Of a stretch of DNA of 35,875 bases, positions 14,693-22,823 are shown one piece after another. Numbering within the stretch: the first letter of the stretch is position 1; each line of letters begins with the position of its first letter. The stretch covers positions 1 to 35,875 of the forward strand of contig CAZLRU010000013.1 in assembly GCA_964562155.1 (NCBI GenBank). Reading direction: 5' to 3'. The DNA comes from JAGOUY01 sp964562155. Its GTDB lineage: Bacteria; Patescibacteriota; Patescibacteriia; 2-12-FULL-60-25. The position numbers and the translations under genes are program-made. The notes beneath the pieces were generated by a model. That model was not told the DNA's origin, did no database searches, and saw only the letters and a program-made list of their open reading frames with translations.

Positions 14693-16687
14693 GTGTTGAG
14701 TACAGGAAAAGTAGCACAGGGGGTGTACCGGCAGGACCAGCATGGCCCTGACGCCGCCCAAGGGCACGAGAAGTCACGGGCTGGCTGGGACGTGCTGGCG
14801 GCCCTGGGGATCGTATTCGGTGATATAGGGACATCGCCCCTGTACACATTCAACGAGATCCAGCTGCACGCTCATCTCCACGCAGGCCCTCAGGGGCACA
14901 TCTATGGGGCCTGCAGCCTCATCTTCTGGGCGGTCATGCTCATCATGTGCGTCAAGTACATGATCGTCCTTCGGGCGGACAACCAGGGGGAGGGCGGCAC
15001 GCTCGCGCTCCTCGCGCTCCTCAGGCAGTCCAAGGGTCGCTTCGCGCGCCTCCTGACGGGGACCGTCCTGGTGTACGCCGCTTCCAACCTCCTTGGAGAG
15101 GCGGGCCTCACGGCTCCCATCTCCGTCCTCTCCGCGTGGGAGGGAACGAAGCCGATCACTGACTGGTTCACGCAGAGCCGGGTCGTGGGTTTCACGGTCG
15201 TTACGCTCGCGATTCTGTTCGGAGTTCAGAAGCGTGGGACCGAGGGCATCGCGAGAGTGTTCGCGCCCTGGATGGTGTGCTGGTTCGGAGCTATCGCCAC
15301 GACCGGCATCCTCTCCATCATAAAACACCCAGAGATCCTGGCGGCCGTGAATCCGCTCTACGGTCTCGAATTCCTGATGTACGAGTGGCGCAGCGCTTCG
15401 GGTCTTCTGGGCCCGATGGCGGTTCTCGCGGTACTTGGGAGCGTCACGCTGTCCTTCACGGGCGGCGAGGCGCTCTACGCAGATATGGGACACTTCAATG
15501 CCAGGGCGATTCGTACGGCCTGGTTAATGATCTGGCCCTGTCTGATGTGTAACTATTTCGGGCAGGCGGCGCGCCTGCTCGACCCCACTCCTATCCCGCA
15601 GGACAACATCTTCTTCGCGATCGTGCCTGGCGGGAATGTGGGGCTCACGGCCATGGTGGTGCTTGCAGTCGGGGCGACGTGCATCGCCTCTCAGGCACTC
15701 ATCTCCGGCGCCTACAGCATCTGCAGCGCGGCGGTGAACCAGGGGTATCTCCCGCGCATGGAGGTTGTTCCCACCTCGAATCATCACGCGGGGCAGATCT
15801 ACATGCCGGCGGTGAACATGGCGCTCTTCGGCATGTGTCTGCTCCTCGTGGTCTGGAAGCGCTCGTCGAACAATCTCGCGGCGGCCTACGGTATGGCCGT
15901 CACCCTGGTCATGCTCTCGACCTCGCTCGGGATGATCGCGCTCTCGCAGAGTGTGTGGAACTGGGCACGGTGGAAGGCGCTGGGAGTGTTCCTGCCCTTC
16001 GTCTTCATCGATCTCGCCTTCGTGACCGCGAACGCCATGAAGTTCATGGCTGGCGCCTACATCCCCATCTGCCTCGGCGCCTTCTTCTTCCTCATCATGA
16101 AGACCCAGAAAGAAGGGAGGGAGCTGCTGGGGCGCAAGATCAGTGGGGGGCTCATGGAGGTAGGCACGCTCCTCGATGACATGCGTCGGGTAAAGCCAAA
16201 CCGAGTGAAGCGCCCCGCGATCTACCTGACGGCCAATGGCACGGGCGTTCCACCGGCATTCCTGCACAATCTGAAGCACAACATGGTCGTGCATGACCTG
16301 GTCGTGTTCCTGACGGTGCAGATCACGCATACGCCGACCGTCTCCGATGATGAGCGCCTGAAGGTGGAAGATTTGGGGGAGGGCTTCTGGCGGGTCATCG
16401 CTCGTCACGGCTTCTCCTCTGGCGATCAGCCGGATGTGATGAAGGTCATCTCGCTCGTGAACAGTAGGGCGGAGGCCTCTCACGGAGGCTCGTCGCTCTT
16501 TATCGATTCGAACAACGCGAGCTTCTTCCTGGGGCGAGAGACCTTGCTCGTAAACGGCACGCAGGGGATGTCCACTCTGCGCAAGCGTCTGTTCATGGTG
16601 CTCGCGCGCCTGGGCCGCAATCCGGCTCTCTTCTTCGGCATCCCGCCCAACCAGGTGGTCGAGCTCGGCACCCAGATCGAGCTCTGA
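14693..16687 (+). CDS. kup: Kup/HAK-type potassium uptake protein
   Basis: Kup is a K+/H+ symporter of the inner membrane. The signature ALGIVFGDIGTSPLYT lies near residues 37-52, followed by RADNQGEGG (94-102) and about twelve hydrophobic segments to about residue 480, then a hydrophilic C-terminal domain of about 180 residues. The frame is open from 14462, but homologues begin shortly before the signature, so I chose GTG 14693, which has AAGG 4 bases upstream; the 664-aa length suits the family. The gene is far richer in G+C than its neighbours (44 of 60 bases at 15001-15060 against 22 of 60 at 17281-17340), indicating horizontal acquisition. It has its own promoter and terminator. Confidence 0.93.
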   Translation: MLSTGKVAQGVYRQDQHGPDAAQGHEKSRAGWDVLAALGIVFGDIGTSPLYTFNEIQLHAHLHAGPQGHIYGACSLIFWAVMLIMCVKYMIVLRADNQGEGGTLALLALLRQSKGRFARLLTGTVLVYAASNLLGEAGLTAPISVLSAWEGTKPITDWFTQSRVVGFTVVTLAILFGVQKRGTEGIARVFAPWMVCWFGAIATTGILSIIKHPEILAAVNPLYGLEFLMYEWRSASGLLGPMAVLAVLGSVTLSFTGGEALYADMGHFNARAIRTAWLMIWPCLMCNYFGQAARLLDPTPIPQDNIFFAIVPGGNVGLTAMVVLAVGATCIASQALISGAYSICSAAVNQGYLPRMEVVPTSNHHAGQIYMPAVNMALFGMCLLLVVWKRSSNNLAAAYGMAVTLVMLSTSLGMIALSQSVWNWARWKALGVFLPFVFIDLAFVTANAMKFMAGAYIPICLGAFFFLIMKTQKEGRELLGRKISGGLMEVGTLLDDMRRVKPNRVKRPAIYLTANGTGVPPAFLHNLKHNMVVHDLVVFLTVQITHTPTVSDDERLKVEDLGEGFWRVIARHGFSSGDQPDVMKVISLVNSRAEASHGGSSLFIDSNNASFFLGRETLLVNGTQGMSTLRKRLFMVLARLGRNPALFFGIPPNQVVELGTQIEL

Positions 16688-16711
16688 CACCGCTACTCAT
16701 ATCCTCTCTTC

Positions 16712-16770
16712 GCGCCTCGTTTCCTTATCGGACTGTCTATCCGATGGGAAGCGAGGCGCTCTTTCTTTTT
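16712..16770 (+). terminator. Intrinsic terminator of kup
   Basis: GCGCCTCG (16712-16719) pairs with CGAGGCGC (16752-16759). The stem continues inward with small mismatches through ATCGG/CCGAT, and TCTTTCTTTTT follows. It begins about 25 bases after the kup stop. Confidence 0.85.
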
Positions 16771-16888
16771 CAGGGTATCTGAATGTACGCGCAAAAGCGT
16801 GAAAGACAGTATTTTAATAAAATTGTCAATAAATAAGCACTTGACGGTAAAAAAGATCTTTTACTTCCTCCGAGGCACCCATTGCCAG

Positions 16889-16927
16889 GTACCTTAATTT
16901 GAGGTACCATCCCCCCCATTCTATCTT
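16889..16927 (+). promoter_or_regulatory. TrkH/KtrB promoter overlapped by an inverted-repeat operator
   Basis: TTGAGG (16899-16904) and TATCTT (16922-16927) are separated by 17 bases and end 4 bases before the ATG at 16932, predicting a leaderless mRNA. The inverted repeat GGTACC(T)...(A)GGTACC at 16889-16908 overlaps the -35, a typical operator position. The ten bases GGTACCATCC recur at 18668-18677 upstream of the CBS gene. Confidence 0.45.
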
Positions 16928-16931
16928 TTTT

Positions 16932-18527
16932 ATGACACGCTTTATCCGAAGACTATCCGCCTTCACCACCGCTGAGCTGACCGTGCTTTCGTTTATCCTC
17001 ATGTCGCTTATCGGAGGCGGTGTTTTATACGTCACTGAACGCCACCGTGAAGTATCTATTCGTGTACCAGTTCACCAGGAAGTAAGAATTGAACGGGTGG
17101 CTGGTGGGGCATCAGATCCCACGATCATGCCGAGCGAAGTGCGCACCGAAGTGCATACGGTCACGGTAGCAAAAACCCAACAAGGTGAGTCATTTATCGA
17201 TAGCTTATTTACAGCGGTGTCCGCTTTGTGTGTTACGGGTCTCACGAGCACAGATTTTTCACAATTTACGCTAGCTGGACAAATAATCGTATTAATCTTG
17301 ATCCAGATGGGTGGGTTGGGAATCATTGTATTCACCTCTATTTTTGCCTTCGCAGTATTTCGTGGTATCTCAGAACGGTTATCATTTAAGAAAATGTTGG
17401 CCGGTATTGTTGACACGGAGCACCACTATGTCGCGCGCATGATTAAGCATGTGGCTACGTACACGTTGCTTATCGAGGGAATTGCTGCGCTTGTAATGGG
17501 CGCTCGCTTAGCATGGTTTGTAAATCCTGAGACATACAACCATCTAAATCCTTGGTGGTGGGGACTGTTTCATTCCGTATCGGCATTTAATAATGCGGGT
17601 TTTGGGTTACTGAATAGCAATCTCGTACCCTTTTTAAAAGATCCAGTCATTAACCTTGTCATCATGGCCCTGATTGTCCTTGGTGGGCTTGGGTACCCGG
17701 TTCTGATCGCGTTTCATTCCGTCGTAATGTCTCGTCTGAAGAAGCAGACTGACTACAAGGATAAGTTGTATAAAGAGGACGTTGCATTGGTGGCCTCTCC
17801 TGCACAGATTCGTATCGCCCTTTGGGGAACGGTGATCCTTATTTTGGTAGGAGCGGCTCTCCCATTGTTGGTTGAGACGAGCAATCCTGCCTTCGGCGAA
17901 GGTTTTTGGACGCGTATTCTTGCGGCAGCCTTTCAAAGCGTCTCAACCCGCACCGCCGGGTTTAACACAATTGACATTGGCGCCTTGCATGTCAGCACGC
18001 TCTTCTTGTACATGATCCTCATGTTCATTGGGGCGAACCCAGCCGGCACGGCGGGTGGTATCAAGATCCCCACCGTGGCTACGCTCTACGGGTATATCAA
18101 GGATTGGTTTATGGCCCCTGGGTTACCGGTCATGCTGTTCAAGCACCGTTTGAGCAAATTCGCCGTTTCGCATGCTATCCGACTGTTTTTTTTCAGTATC
18201 CTTTACGTGTTCTTAGCGATCTTCTTGATCACGATCTTTGAGCGTGAATGGTTGATCACTCCTGATCCAACGGTAAACTTTATCAAGGTCATGTTCGAAA
18301 CCTTCTCCGCCTTCGGCACGGTCGGGCTGTCCATGGGGTTTGCCGGTGGGGTGACGAGTTTGTCTGCTATTTTTGGCGGGGCATCAAAGACGATTATTAT
18401 CATCACCATGCTTGTCGGCCGCTTGGGACCGCTTACGCTATTAGCGGCCCTTCCATGGAAGCGGCGCTACATGGATGCAGAGCCTTCACCGGATTTCGAC
18501 GACGCGGTCAAACTTCAAATCGGCTAA
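16932..18527 (+). CDS. TrkH/KtrB-family potassium transporter
   Basis: The 531-aa protein has the four pore-loop repeats of the SKT superfamily: CVTGLTSTD (100-108), FNNAGFGLL (219-227), STRTAGFNT (338-346) and FSAFGTVGLS (458-467). Their glycines form the K+ selectivity filter. Eight or more membrane helices alternate with these loops, and length is close to KtrB (about 450) plus an unusual hydrophilic insert at about 38-86 between TM1 and the first pore loop, predicted outside. KtrB normally needs an RCK partner (KtrA/TrkA); none is encoded here, but a CBS-pair protein follows in the same direction after a terminator. ATG 16932 was chosen over the frame opening at 16899, which has no start signal. 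Ion selectivity (K+ versus Na+ coupling) is inferred from the family. Confidence 0.93.
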   Translation: MTRFIRRLSAFTTAELTVLSFILMSLIGGGVLYVTERHREVSIRVPVHQEVRIERVAGGASDPTIMPSEVRTEVHTVTVAKTQQGESFIDSLFTAVSALCVTGLTSTDFSQFTLAGQIIVLILIQMGGLGIIVFTSIFAFAVFRGISERLSFKKMLAGIVDTEHHYVARMIKHVATYTLLIEGIAALVMGARLAWFVNPETYNHLNPWWWGLFHSVSAFNNAGFGLLNSNLVPFLKDPVINLVIMALIVLGGLGYPVLIAFHSVVMSRLKKQTDYKDKLYKEDVALVASPAQIRIALWGTVILILVGAALPLLVETSNPAFGEGFWTRILAAAFQSVSTRTAGFNTIDIGALHVSTLFLYMILMFIGANPAGTAGGIKIPTVATLYGYIKDWFMAPGLPVMLFKHRLSKFAVSHAIRLFFFSILYVFLAIFLITIFEREWLITPDPTVNFIKVMFETFSAFGTVGLSMGFAGGVTSLSAIFGGASKTIIIITMLVGRLGPLTLLAALPWKRRYMDAEPSPDFDDAVKLQIG

Positions 18528-18531
18528 GAAA

Positions 18532-18565
18532 GAAAAGCGCGAGACTTGCAAAAGCCGCGCTTTTC
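18532..18565 (+). terminator. Intrinsic terminator after TrkH/KtrB
   Basis: A 10-bp perfect stem GAAAAGCGCG/CGCGCTTTTC surrounds a 14-base loop. It starts 4 bases after the stop, and the TTTTC of the 3' arm plus the following TCGTTT supply the U-rich end. Confidence 0.7.
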
Positions 18566-18699
18566 TCGTTTAATACGCATTCCGTCGTCGAAAGTGACGT
18601 ACGACCAAGTCGGTCCATAACCGGGCTCGGTCGCATGTCGTTCTTGAGGACGTTTTATTCGTTGGGTGGTACCATCCATTCATACAAACCTATTCCTCT

Positions 18700-19164
18700 A
18701 TGTTGATCGAGCAGATATATAATCCGCATCCACGCACGATTCAAGGCGACAAAACCATCGGCGAAGCCATCCAATCCATGTTTGAGCAGTGTTGTAATGG
18801 ATATATCGTTGTTGATAAAAAAGATCATGTCTTGGGGATATTGTCTCTCCAAGATATTGCGGGAAAGTTGGTGCCGTCTGAATTCAGGGAAAACACGAAC
18901 ATGACAGAGGCCATGTACCGTAAGGGGTTCTTTGTTGAGCTTTGTCAGGAGATAAAGAATCATCCAATCACGGAGGTCATGCGAAAAGATTTTATCTCAG
19001 TAAATCTCAAGGCCAATATTTTGACGGTTCTGGCAGATTTTTTGCAAAATGACCTATATATTATTCCCGTGATTGAGCAGGACCATTTAATTGGGGTGTT
19101 AACACGTACGGAGGTTCGCAAAGCCATCGCAAGTGGCATCGGTCACCCAACGCAGGAAGATTAA
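18700..19164 (+). CDS. CBS-pair regulatory protein
   Basis: The 154-aa soluble protein is a tandem of two CBS motifs: about 6-60 (PRTIQGDKTIGEAIQSM ... GYIVVDKKDHVLGILSLQDI) and about 86-148 (ITEVMRKDFISVNL ... YIIPVIEQDHLIGVLTRTEV). Such Bateman modules bind adenine nucleotides, SAM or c-di-AMP and gate partner proteins. It lies 5 bases upstream of the NhaD/ArsB-type permease, so the two are probably translated from one message, and about 170 bases after a TrkH/KtrB gene that lacks a visible RCK partner. A sensor role for this ion-transport cluster is the natural inference. The upstream sequence shares GGTACCATCC with the TrkH promoter region. Confidence 0.9.
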   Translation: MLIEQIYNPHPRTIQGDKTIGEAIQSMFEQCCNGYIVVDKKDHVLGILSLQDIAGKLVPSEFRENTNMTEAMYRKGFFVELCQEIKNHPITEVMRKDFISVNLKANILTVLADFLQNDLYIIPVIEQDHLIGVLTRTEVRKAIASGIGHPTQED

Positions 19165-19169
19165 AGTGT

Positions 19170-20495
19170 ATGGAACTGACTCTGCAGGCTTGGTTAGCGA
19201 TCGCGATTGTTGGAATAGCATACGCGTTTCTTATTAGTGAAAAAATCGACAAGGTGTTTGTCACCATGATCGGGGCGGCGACACTCGTGCTGTTTCAGGT
19301 ATTCGGTCTGAAAGGCGCGATCAGCCCGCAAGAGCAGGCGTTTCACTACCTTAGCAAGAACTTGGATGTTTTCGGATTTATCATCGGAATGATGCTGCTC
19401 GTAGGAACGATTCGTGAGACAGGGATGTTTGAAGCGCTCGCGGTTTGGATCGTAAAAAAACTCAAAGGGGACCCAAAGAAGTTATTTGTGGCAATAGGGT
19501 ATCTTACGCTCATCATGACAGCGTTCATTTCCAATATTCCAACGATCCTCATCCTTACCCCCGTCTTACTGGTCTTAATACGCACGCTCAAACTACCGGC
19601 CTTCCCGTTCTTTTTTCACATGGTGGCCATGGCCAATATTGGTGGTGCCACCAGCCCGCTCTCAGATGCAACCACTTATTATGAAGCTAAGACGGTGGGG
19701 CTCGGGTTTTTGGAAGTGGTTTCAAATTCTGGGTTTATTGTACTCATTCTGTCAGTTGTCACCACGATCTACGGTCGCTGTGTATTTGCAAAAGAGCTAA
19801 AGGCTGTTGAAGTTTCACCGGAAGATATTGCAGATTTTAATCCACGCTCCGCCATAAAAAGTGTAAAAAAACTTTGCTTTGGCCTGGCGGTCTTGCTGGG
19901 AGTTGTCTTGGCGATGTCATTAAAAGAACAAATTACCCAGCTAACCGGCATGACGATCGACAACGCGTCTATTGTAATCGCCGCCGCGTTTGTGAGCATG
20001 TTTCTGTTTAAGGTTGAGCCACGTCACGCCTTTCGTGAACATATAGAATGGGAAACCGTCTTCTTTTTCGTTGGGTTATTTATCTTGATTGGCTCACTGG
20101 AATTTACCGGAGTGATTGATTTTATTGGTCGTTGGCTAGGCCAAGCGACCGGCGGGAATGCAGGATTGTTGCTATTTGTGCTCACGGTCGGATCCGCTGT
20201 CCTCTCAGTCTTTATTGATAACGTCCCGTACAATATCACCATGATCGGTGTCGTGCAGTCGCTAGCGGCGGCAGGAATACACGTCTACCCACTATGGTGG
20301 GGTTTAAATGTGGGGACTTCCATCGGTGGAGCTGGTTCTATGATTGGAGCCGCCTGTAACGTAATCGCCCTGGATCAAGCGGCTAAAGAATCGCATAAAG
20401 TAGGGTTTGCGAAATACCTGCGCTACGGATTGCCGCTCGTTATCATCAATTCGCTGACCGCCTTTGGAGTGCTGGCGGTTCGTTATCTCATGTAA
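19170..20495 (+). CDS. NhaD/ArsB-type ion permease, probable Na+/H+ antiporter
   Basis: The 441-aa protein has about 11 hydrophobic segments and the paired half-site motifs of the ion-transporter (IT) superfamily: SNIPT at 121-125 with ANIGGATSPLSD (155-166) in the N-half, and DNVPYN at 350-355 with GGAGSMIGAACN (about 379-390) in the C-half. This pattern is shared by NhaD Na+/H+ antiporters, ArsB arsenite permeases and SLC13 carriers. No ars genes are nearby, while K+ transporters and an ATP synthase with Na+-type c subunit are, so Na+/H+ exchange is the preferred reading; arsenite or dicarboxylate transport cannot be excluded. It follows the CBS gene by 5 bases. A second CBS gene lies downstream. 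Confidence 0.8.
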   Translation: MELTLQAWLAIAIVGIAYAFLISEKIDKVFVTMIGAATLVLFQVFGLKGAISPQEQAFHYLSKNLDVFGFIIGMMLLVGTIRETGMFEALAVWIVKKLKGDPKKLFVAIGYLTLIMTAFISNIPTILILTPVLLVLIRTLKLPAFPFFFHMVAMANIGGATSPLSDATTYYEAKTVGLGFLEVVSNSGFIVLILSVVTTIYGRCVFAKELKAVEVSPEDIADFNPRSAIKSVKKLCFGLAVLLGVVLAMSLKEQITQLTGMTIDNASIVIAAAFVSMFLFKVEPRHAFREHIEWETVFFFVGLFILIGSLEFTGVIDFIGRWLGQATGGNAGLLLFVLTVGSAVLSVFIDNVPYNITMIGVVQSLAAAGIHVYPLWWGLNVGTSIGGAGSMIGAACNVIALDQAAKESHKVGFAKYLRYGLPLVIINSLTAFGVLAVRYLM

Positions 20496-20556
20496 CCAAA
20501 AACCACGTAGACACAGGAGAAAGGGTTGCTCGTAAATAGAGAATAGAAGGCGTACA

Positions 20557-21045
20557 ATGGAAGAAGAGTTCATTCTTAACACCCCTCGTATGCTAGTCCG
20601 CGATATCATGGAAACCGTCTTTGTGACCGTACCTGAAGACGCGACCTACAAACAAGTAGCCGAGCTTTTGTATAGCGGTAACCGCGGCTGCGCCTTTGTC
20701 TTAGATGCTTCAGGGAGTCTTCTGGGTCTCGTGTCCGAACATGATCTCTTTCGTGTCCTGTTCCCGTATTACCAAAGCTACTATCTAAACCCAGAATCCT
20801 ATACAGATCCCAAGCAGCGCGAGATGAAAATCGAAGAAGTCCAAGATCATCCCGTGCGTCAGTTCATGTGTAAAAACATGCATCTAGCCACCCCAGATGA
20901 GCCTATCATGCGCGCCGGCGCCACCATGCTCGCCAAAAATATCCGACGCATGCCCGTCATAGAAAACGGAAAACTCATCGGCGTCATCTCACGGAGGCGG
21001 ATCTATCACACCTTGTTTGAACAGCATTTAAAGCAAGGCAAGTAA
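20557..21045 (+). CDS. CBS-pair regulatory protein
   Basis: The 162-aa protein has two CBS motifs: about 15-70 (VRDIMETVFVTVPEDATY ... CAFVLDASGSLLGLVSEHDL) and about 100-158 (VRQFMCKNMHLATPDEPI ... MPVIENGKLIGVISRRRI), with a linker rich in Tyr between them. The ATG at 20557 has AGAAGG 6 bases upstream; M12 (20590) is an alternative since TACAAT overlaps the first ATG and could be a -10 box. It is the second CBS protein in 2.4 kb and lies 61 bases after the NhaD/ArsB-type gene. Binding of adenine nucleotides or c-di-AMP, with control of a neighbouring transporter, is plausible but not shown. A strong terminator follows. Confidence 0.9.
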   Translation: MEEEFILNTPRMLVRDIMETVFVTVPEDATYKQVAELLYSGNRGCAFVLDASGSLLGLVSEHDLFRVLFPYYQSYYLNPESYTDPKQREMKIEEVQDHPVRQFMCKNMHLATPDEPIMRAGATMLAKNIRRMPVIENGKLIGVISRRRIYHTLFEQHLKQGK

Positions 21046-21057
21046 AACAGAATCACC

Positions 21058-21084
21058 AAGAGCGGATATCCTCCGCTCTTTTTT
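21058..21084 (+). terminator. Intrinsic terminator after the second CBS gene
   Basis: A 9-bp perfect stem AAGAGCGGA/TCCGCTCTT with a 5-base loop is followed by TTTT. It begins 12 bases after the stop codon. Confidence 0.9.
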
Positions 21085-21099
21085 GTCCAAAAGAAAACG

Positions 21100-21160
21100 C
21101 CCCGGGAGCAGATCATTACGTGCGGTCGACAACGGTCGATAACGTAATGGCTCACCGGGG
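21100..21160 (-). terminator. Long compound hairpin ending the CPA2 antiporter transcript
   Basis: Stem segments are CCCCGG/CCGGGG (21100-21105, 21155-21160), GAGC/GCTC (21106-21109, 21150-21153) and CATTACGT/ACGTAATG (21114-21121, 21142-21149), separated by a 4-base one-sided bulge. On the minus strand it is followed by CGTTTTCTTTTG. It lies 29 bases after the antiporter stop and faces the terminator of the convergent CBS gene. Confidence 0.75.
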
Positions 21161-21189
21161 GTCTAAGGGGAGGGGAAGGAGCGGGGGAG

Positions 21190-22566
21190 TCAGTGAGCGT
21201 AAGGCGCGCTGCCGTCTCCTCCGCTCACGGAGTCGAAGATGTGCGGGTCGTGAGCGCGGGCCTTGGCGATGGCGCGAGGGAGGCGCCACGACGTGATGAG
21301 GATGGATCCCACCATCGCCATGACGGCGACCGACATGATGTCGGAGCCGATCAGGTGATTGGAGAACCCCATCCCGGCGATCACGAGGGCCACCTCGCCG
21401 CGGGGGATCGCGCCCCAAGCGAGCGTCATCTTGTCGTTCCCGGGGCCCGCGAGTTGCCCTGCGATGAGCTTGCCCAGGACGAGTGCGCCGAGGCCGACTG
21501 TGAGGAGGGCGATCGGACGCATCGCGAGGAAGAGGCTGAGGTTGACCTTCATCGCGACACTCACGACGAAGATGGGAACCAGGATGTGCTTGATGCCGCG
21601 CAGGAGGTACTCGACCCCGTGCTCGTCCTTCTCGGATTCGAAGTTCCTGAAGTGGACCTCGGTGAGGAAGACCCCACCGGCGTACGCCCCCATCAAGGGG
21701 GAGAGGCCCCAGCGGTGGGCGATCCACCCGAAGGTGACCGCCGAGGCGAGGGCGACCTGAAGGCGCATTGCTTCGCCACCGTTCAGGCGCGACATCCAGC
21801 GCGAGATGGTCGGAGCGAGGATGGCGCCTGCGGTCAGCGTGGCCGCGAAGAACACGATCGCCTTCGCGAGAACGAGCACGAGGGCTACGCCGCCGCCTGC
21901 GCCCGTCATCATGCCGAGGAGCCCGGTCAAGATGAGGAGGCCGATGACGTCGTCGATGGCCGCGACGGCCATGACCAGTTGCGCCGTTCCCGAGGGAAGG
22001 ATCCGCGACTCCTTGAAGAAGATCGCGGCGACGCCGAGCGAGGTCGGGGTGATGATGGCGGCGGTCAGCGCACGAGCCACGGGCGAGAGCCCGGGGAAGA
22101 TGAGCGGGAGCATCAGGTAGACCACCGCGCCGGGGATGACGACCCCGATGACGGCGACCACGCCTCCGCGTCCCGCGTTCTTCACGAGCGTCTTGAGCTC
22201 GGTCTCGAGCCCCGCCTCGGTGAGGAGGAGCCAGACCCCGAGCTGCGCCACGACTTCGATGACATGCTCGAGACCATAGCGCTGGTCCTCGAGCAGGTGG
22301 TGGGTGATGGTCTTCGCCCCGGGGAGGTTGGTGAGACCGATCCCCAGCGCGAGCCACCCGATGACCTCGGAGAGCCCGGTCCACCGCTGGACGAGCCCGC
22401 CGATGGCCTGGGCGGCGGTGCCCATGAGGACGACGCAGAGCAGCCAGACGACCAACCGATCCTCGAGCGAGGGTGCCTCGCTCGCGGCGTGCTGGACCGC
22501 CACTCCCATGAGGAGAGCGGTGAGCCCGACCGCGAGAAGCGGACTCAGTTTTTTGAGCGCGTACAC
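21190..22566 (-). CDS. CPA2-family monovalent cation/proton antiporter
   Basis: The 458-aa inner-membrane protein has about 12-13 hydrophobic segments and the CPA2 core: an unwound-helix motif IITPTSLGVA (171-180) and the DD pair in AAIDDVIGLL (205-206), the residue pair of electrogenic NapA/NhaA-like antiporters. KefB/NapA-type Na+/H+ or K+/H+ exchange is expected; no TrkA-N (RCK) domain is attached. The start is a GTG at 22566 because a perfect AGGAGG (22579-22574) precedes it by 7 bases; upstream residues are not hydrophobic and match no family. The gene is as GC-rich as kup (42 of 60 bases at 21841-21900) and, unlike most neighbours, has a canonical Shine-Dalgarno site, both signs of foreign origin. 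It is divergent from the ATP synthase operon. Confidence 0.9.
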   Translation of the reverse strand: MYALKKLSPLLAVGLTALLMGVAVQHAASEAPSLEDRLVVWLLCVVLMGTAAQAIGGLVQRWTGLSEVIGWLALGIGLTNLPGAKTITHHLLEDQRYGLEHVIEVVAQLGVWLLLTEAGLETELKTLVKNAGRGGVVAVIGVVIPGAVVYLMLPLIFPGLSPVARALTAAIITPTSLGVAAIFFKESRILPSGTAQLVMAVAAIDDVIGLLILTGLLGMMTGAGGGVALVLVLAKAIVFFAATLTAGAILAPTISRWMSRLNGGEAMRLQVALASAVTFGWIAHRWGLSPLMGAYAGGVFLTEVHFRNFESEKDEHGVEYLLRGIKHILVPIFVVSVAMKVNLSLFLAMRPIALLTVGLGALVLGKLIAGQLAGPGNDKMTLAWGAIPRGEVALVIAGMGFSNHLIGSDIMSVAVMAMVGSILITSWRLPRAIAKARAHDPHIFDSVSGGDGSAPYAH

Positions 22567-22780
22567 GATACTGCCTCCTATTGACCGTTTCCGGAACGAT
22601 TTCCGGCCACTGATTATCCCACATTTCTGCGGAAAAATCAATAGTCGCCTGTCCAGGAAGCAGAAAATATGCGACCTTGTCAAGTACCCCCCACTTGACG
22701 ACCTCACCCCCCTCTATACACTTGCGCACAAGATCAGGACGAAATCCAAAAAATCGCCTTGGTTGAGGGGAAAAGAGCTC

Positions 22781-22809
22781 TTGCCCAAAGGTTCGGTCGG
22801 GCGTATGCT
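22781..22809 (+). promoter_or_regulatory. Putative promoter of the ATP synthase operon
   Basis: TTGCCC (22781-22786), 17-base spacer, TATGCT (22804-22809), each 4-5/6 to consensus. The ATG of the first gene is 14 bases further on, predicting a leader of about 8 bases. The remaining part of 22567-22780 holds a GTCAAGT/ACTTGAC inverted repeat (22679-22699) and a CCGGAAA direct repeat near 22589-22605, both of unknown meaning. Confidence 0.5.
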
Positions 22810-22823
22810 CTTCGCGCATTTAT

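Noticed and set aside
15524..16690. Long open frame (388 aa) antisense to kup
   Set aside because: The GC-rich kup gene depletes stop codons on the opposite strand; the translation is low-complexity Arg/His/Glu with no family resemblance, while the sense frame is clearly Kup.
21193..22584. 463-aa antisense frame and a 555-aa same-strand alternate frame over the CPA2 antiporter
   Set aside because: Both translate to Arg/Gly/Asp/His-rich sequence typical of off-frame high-GC DNA; only the frame ending at 21190 gives a membrane protein with antiporter motifs.
22695..22720. TTGACG-TATACA promoter upstream of the atp operon
   Set aside because: The spacer is only 14 bases; the TTGCCC-17-TATGCT pair closer to the first gene fits better.
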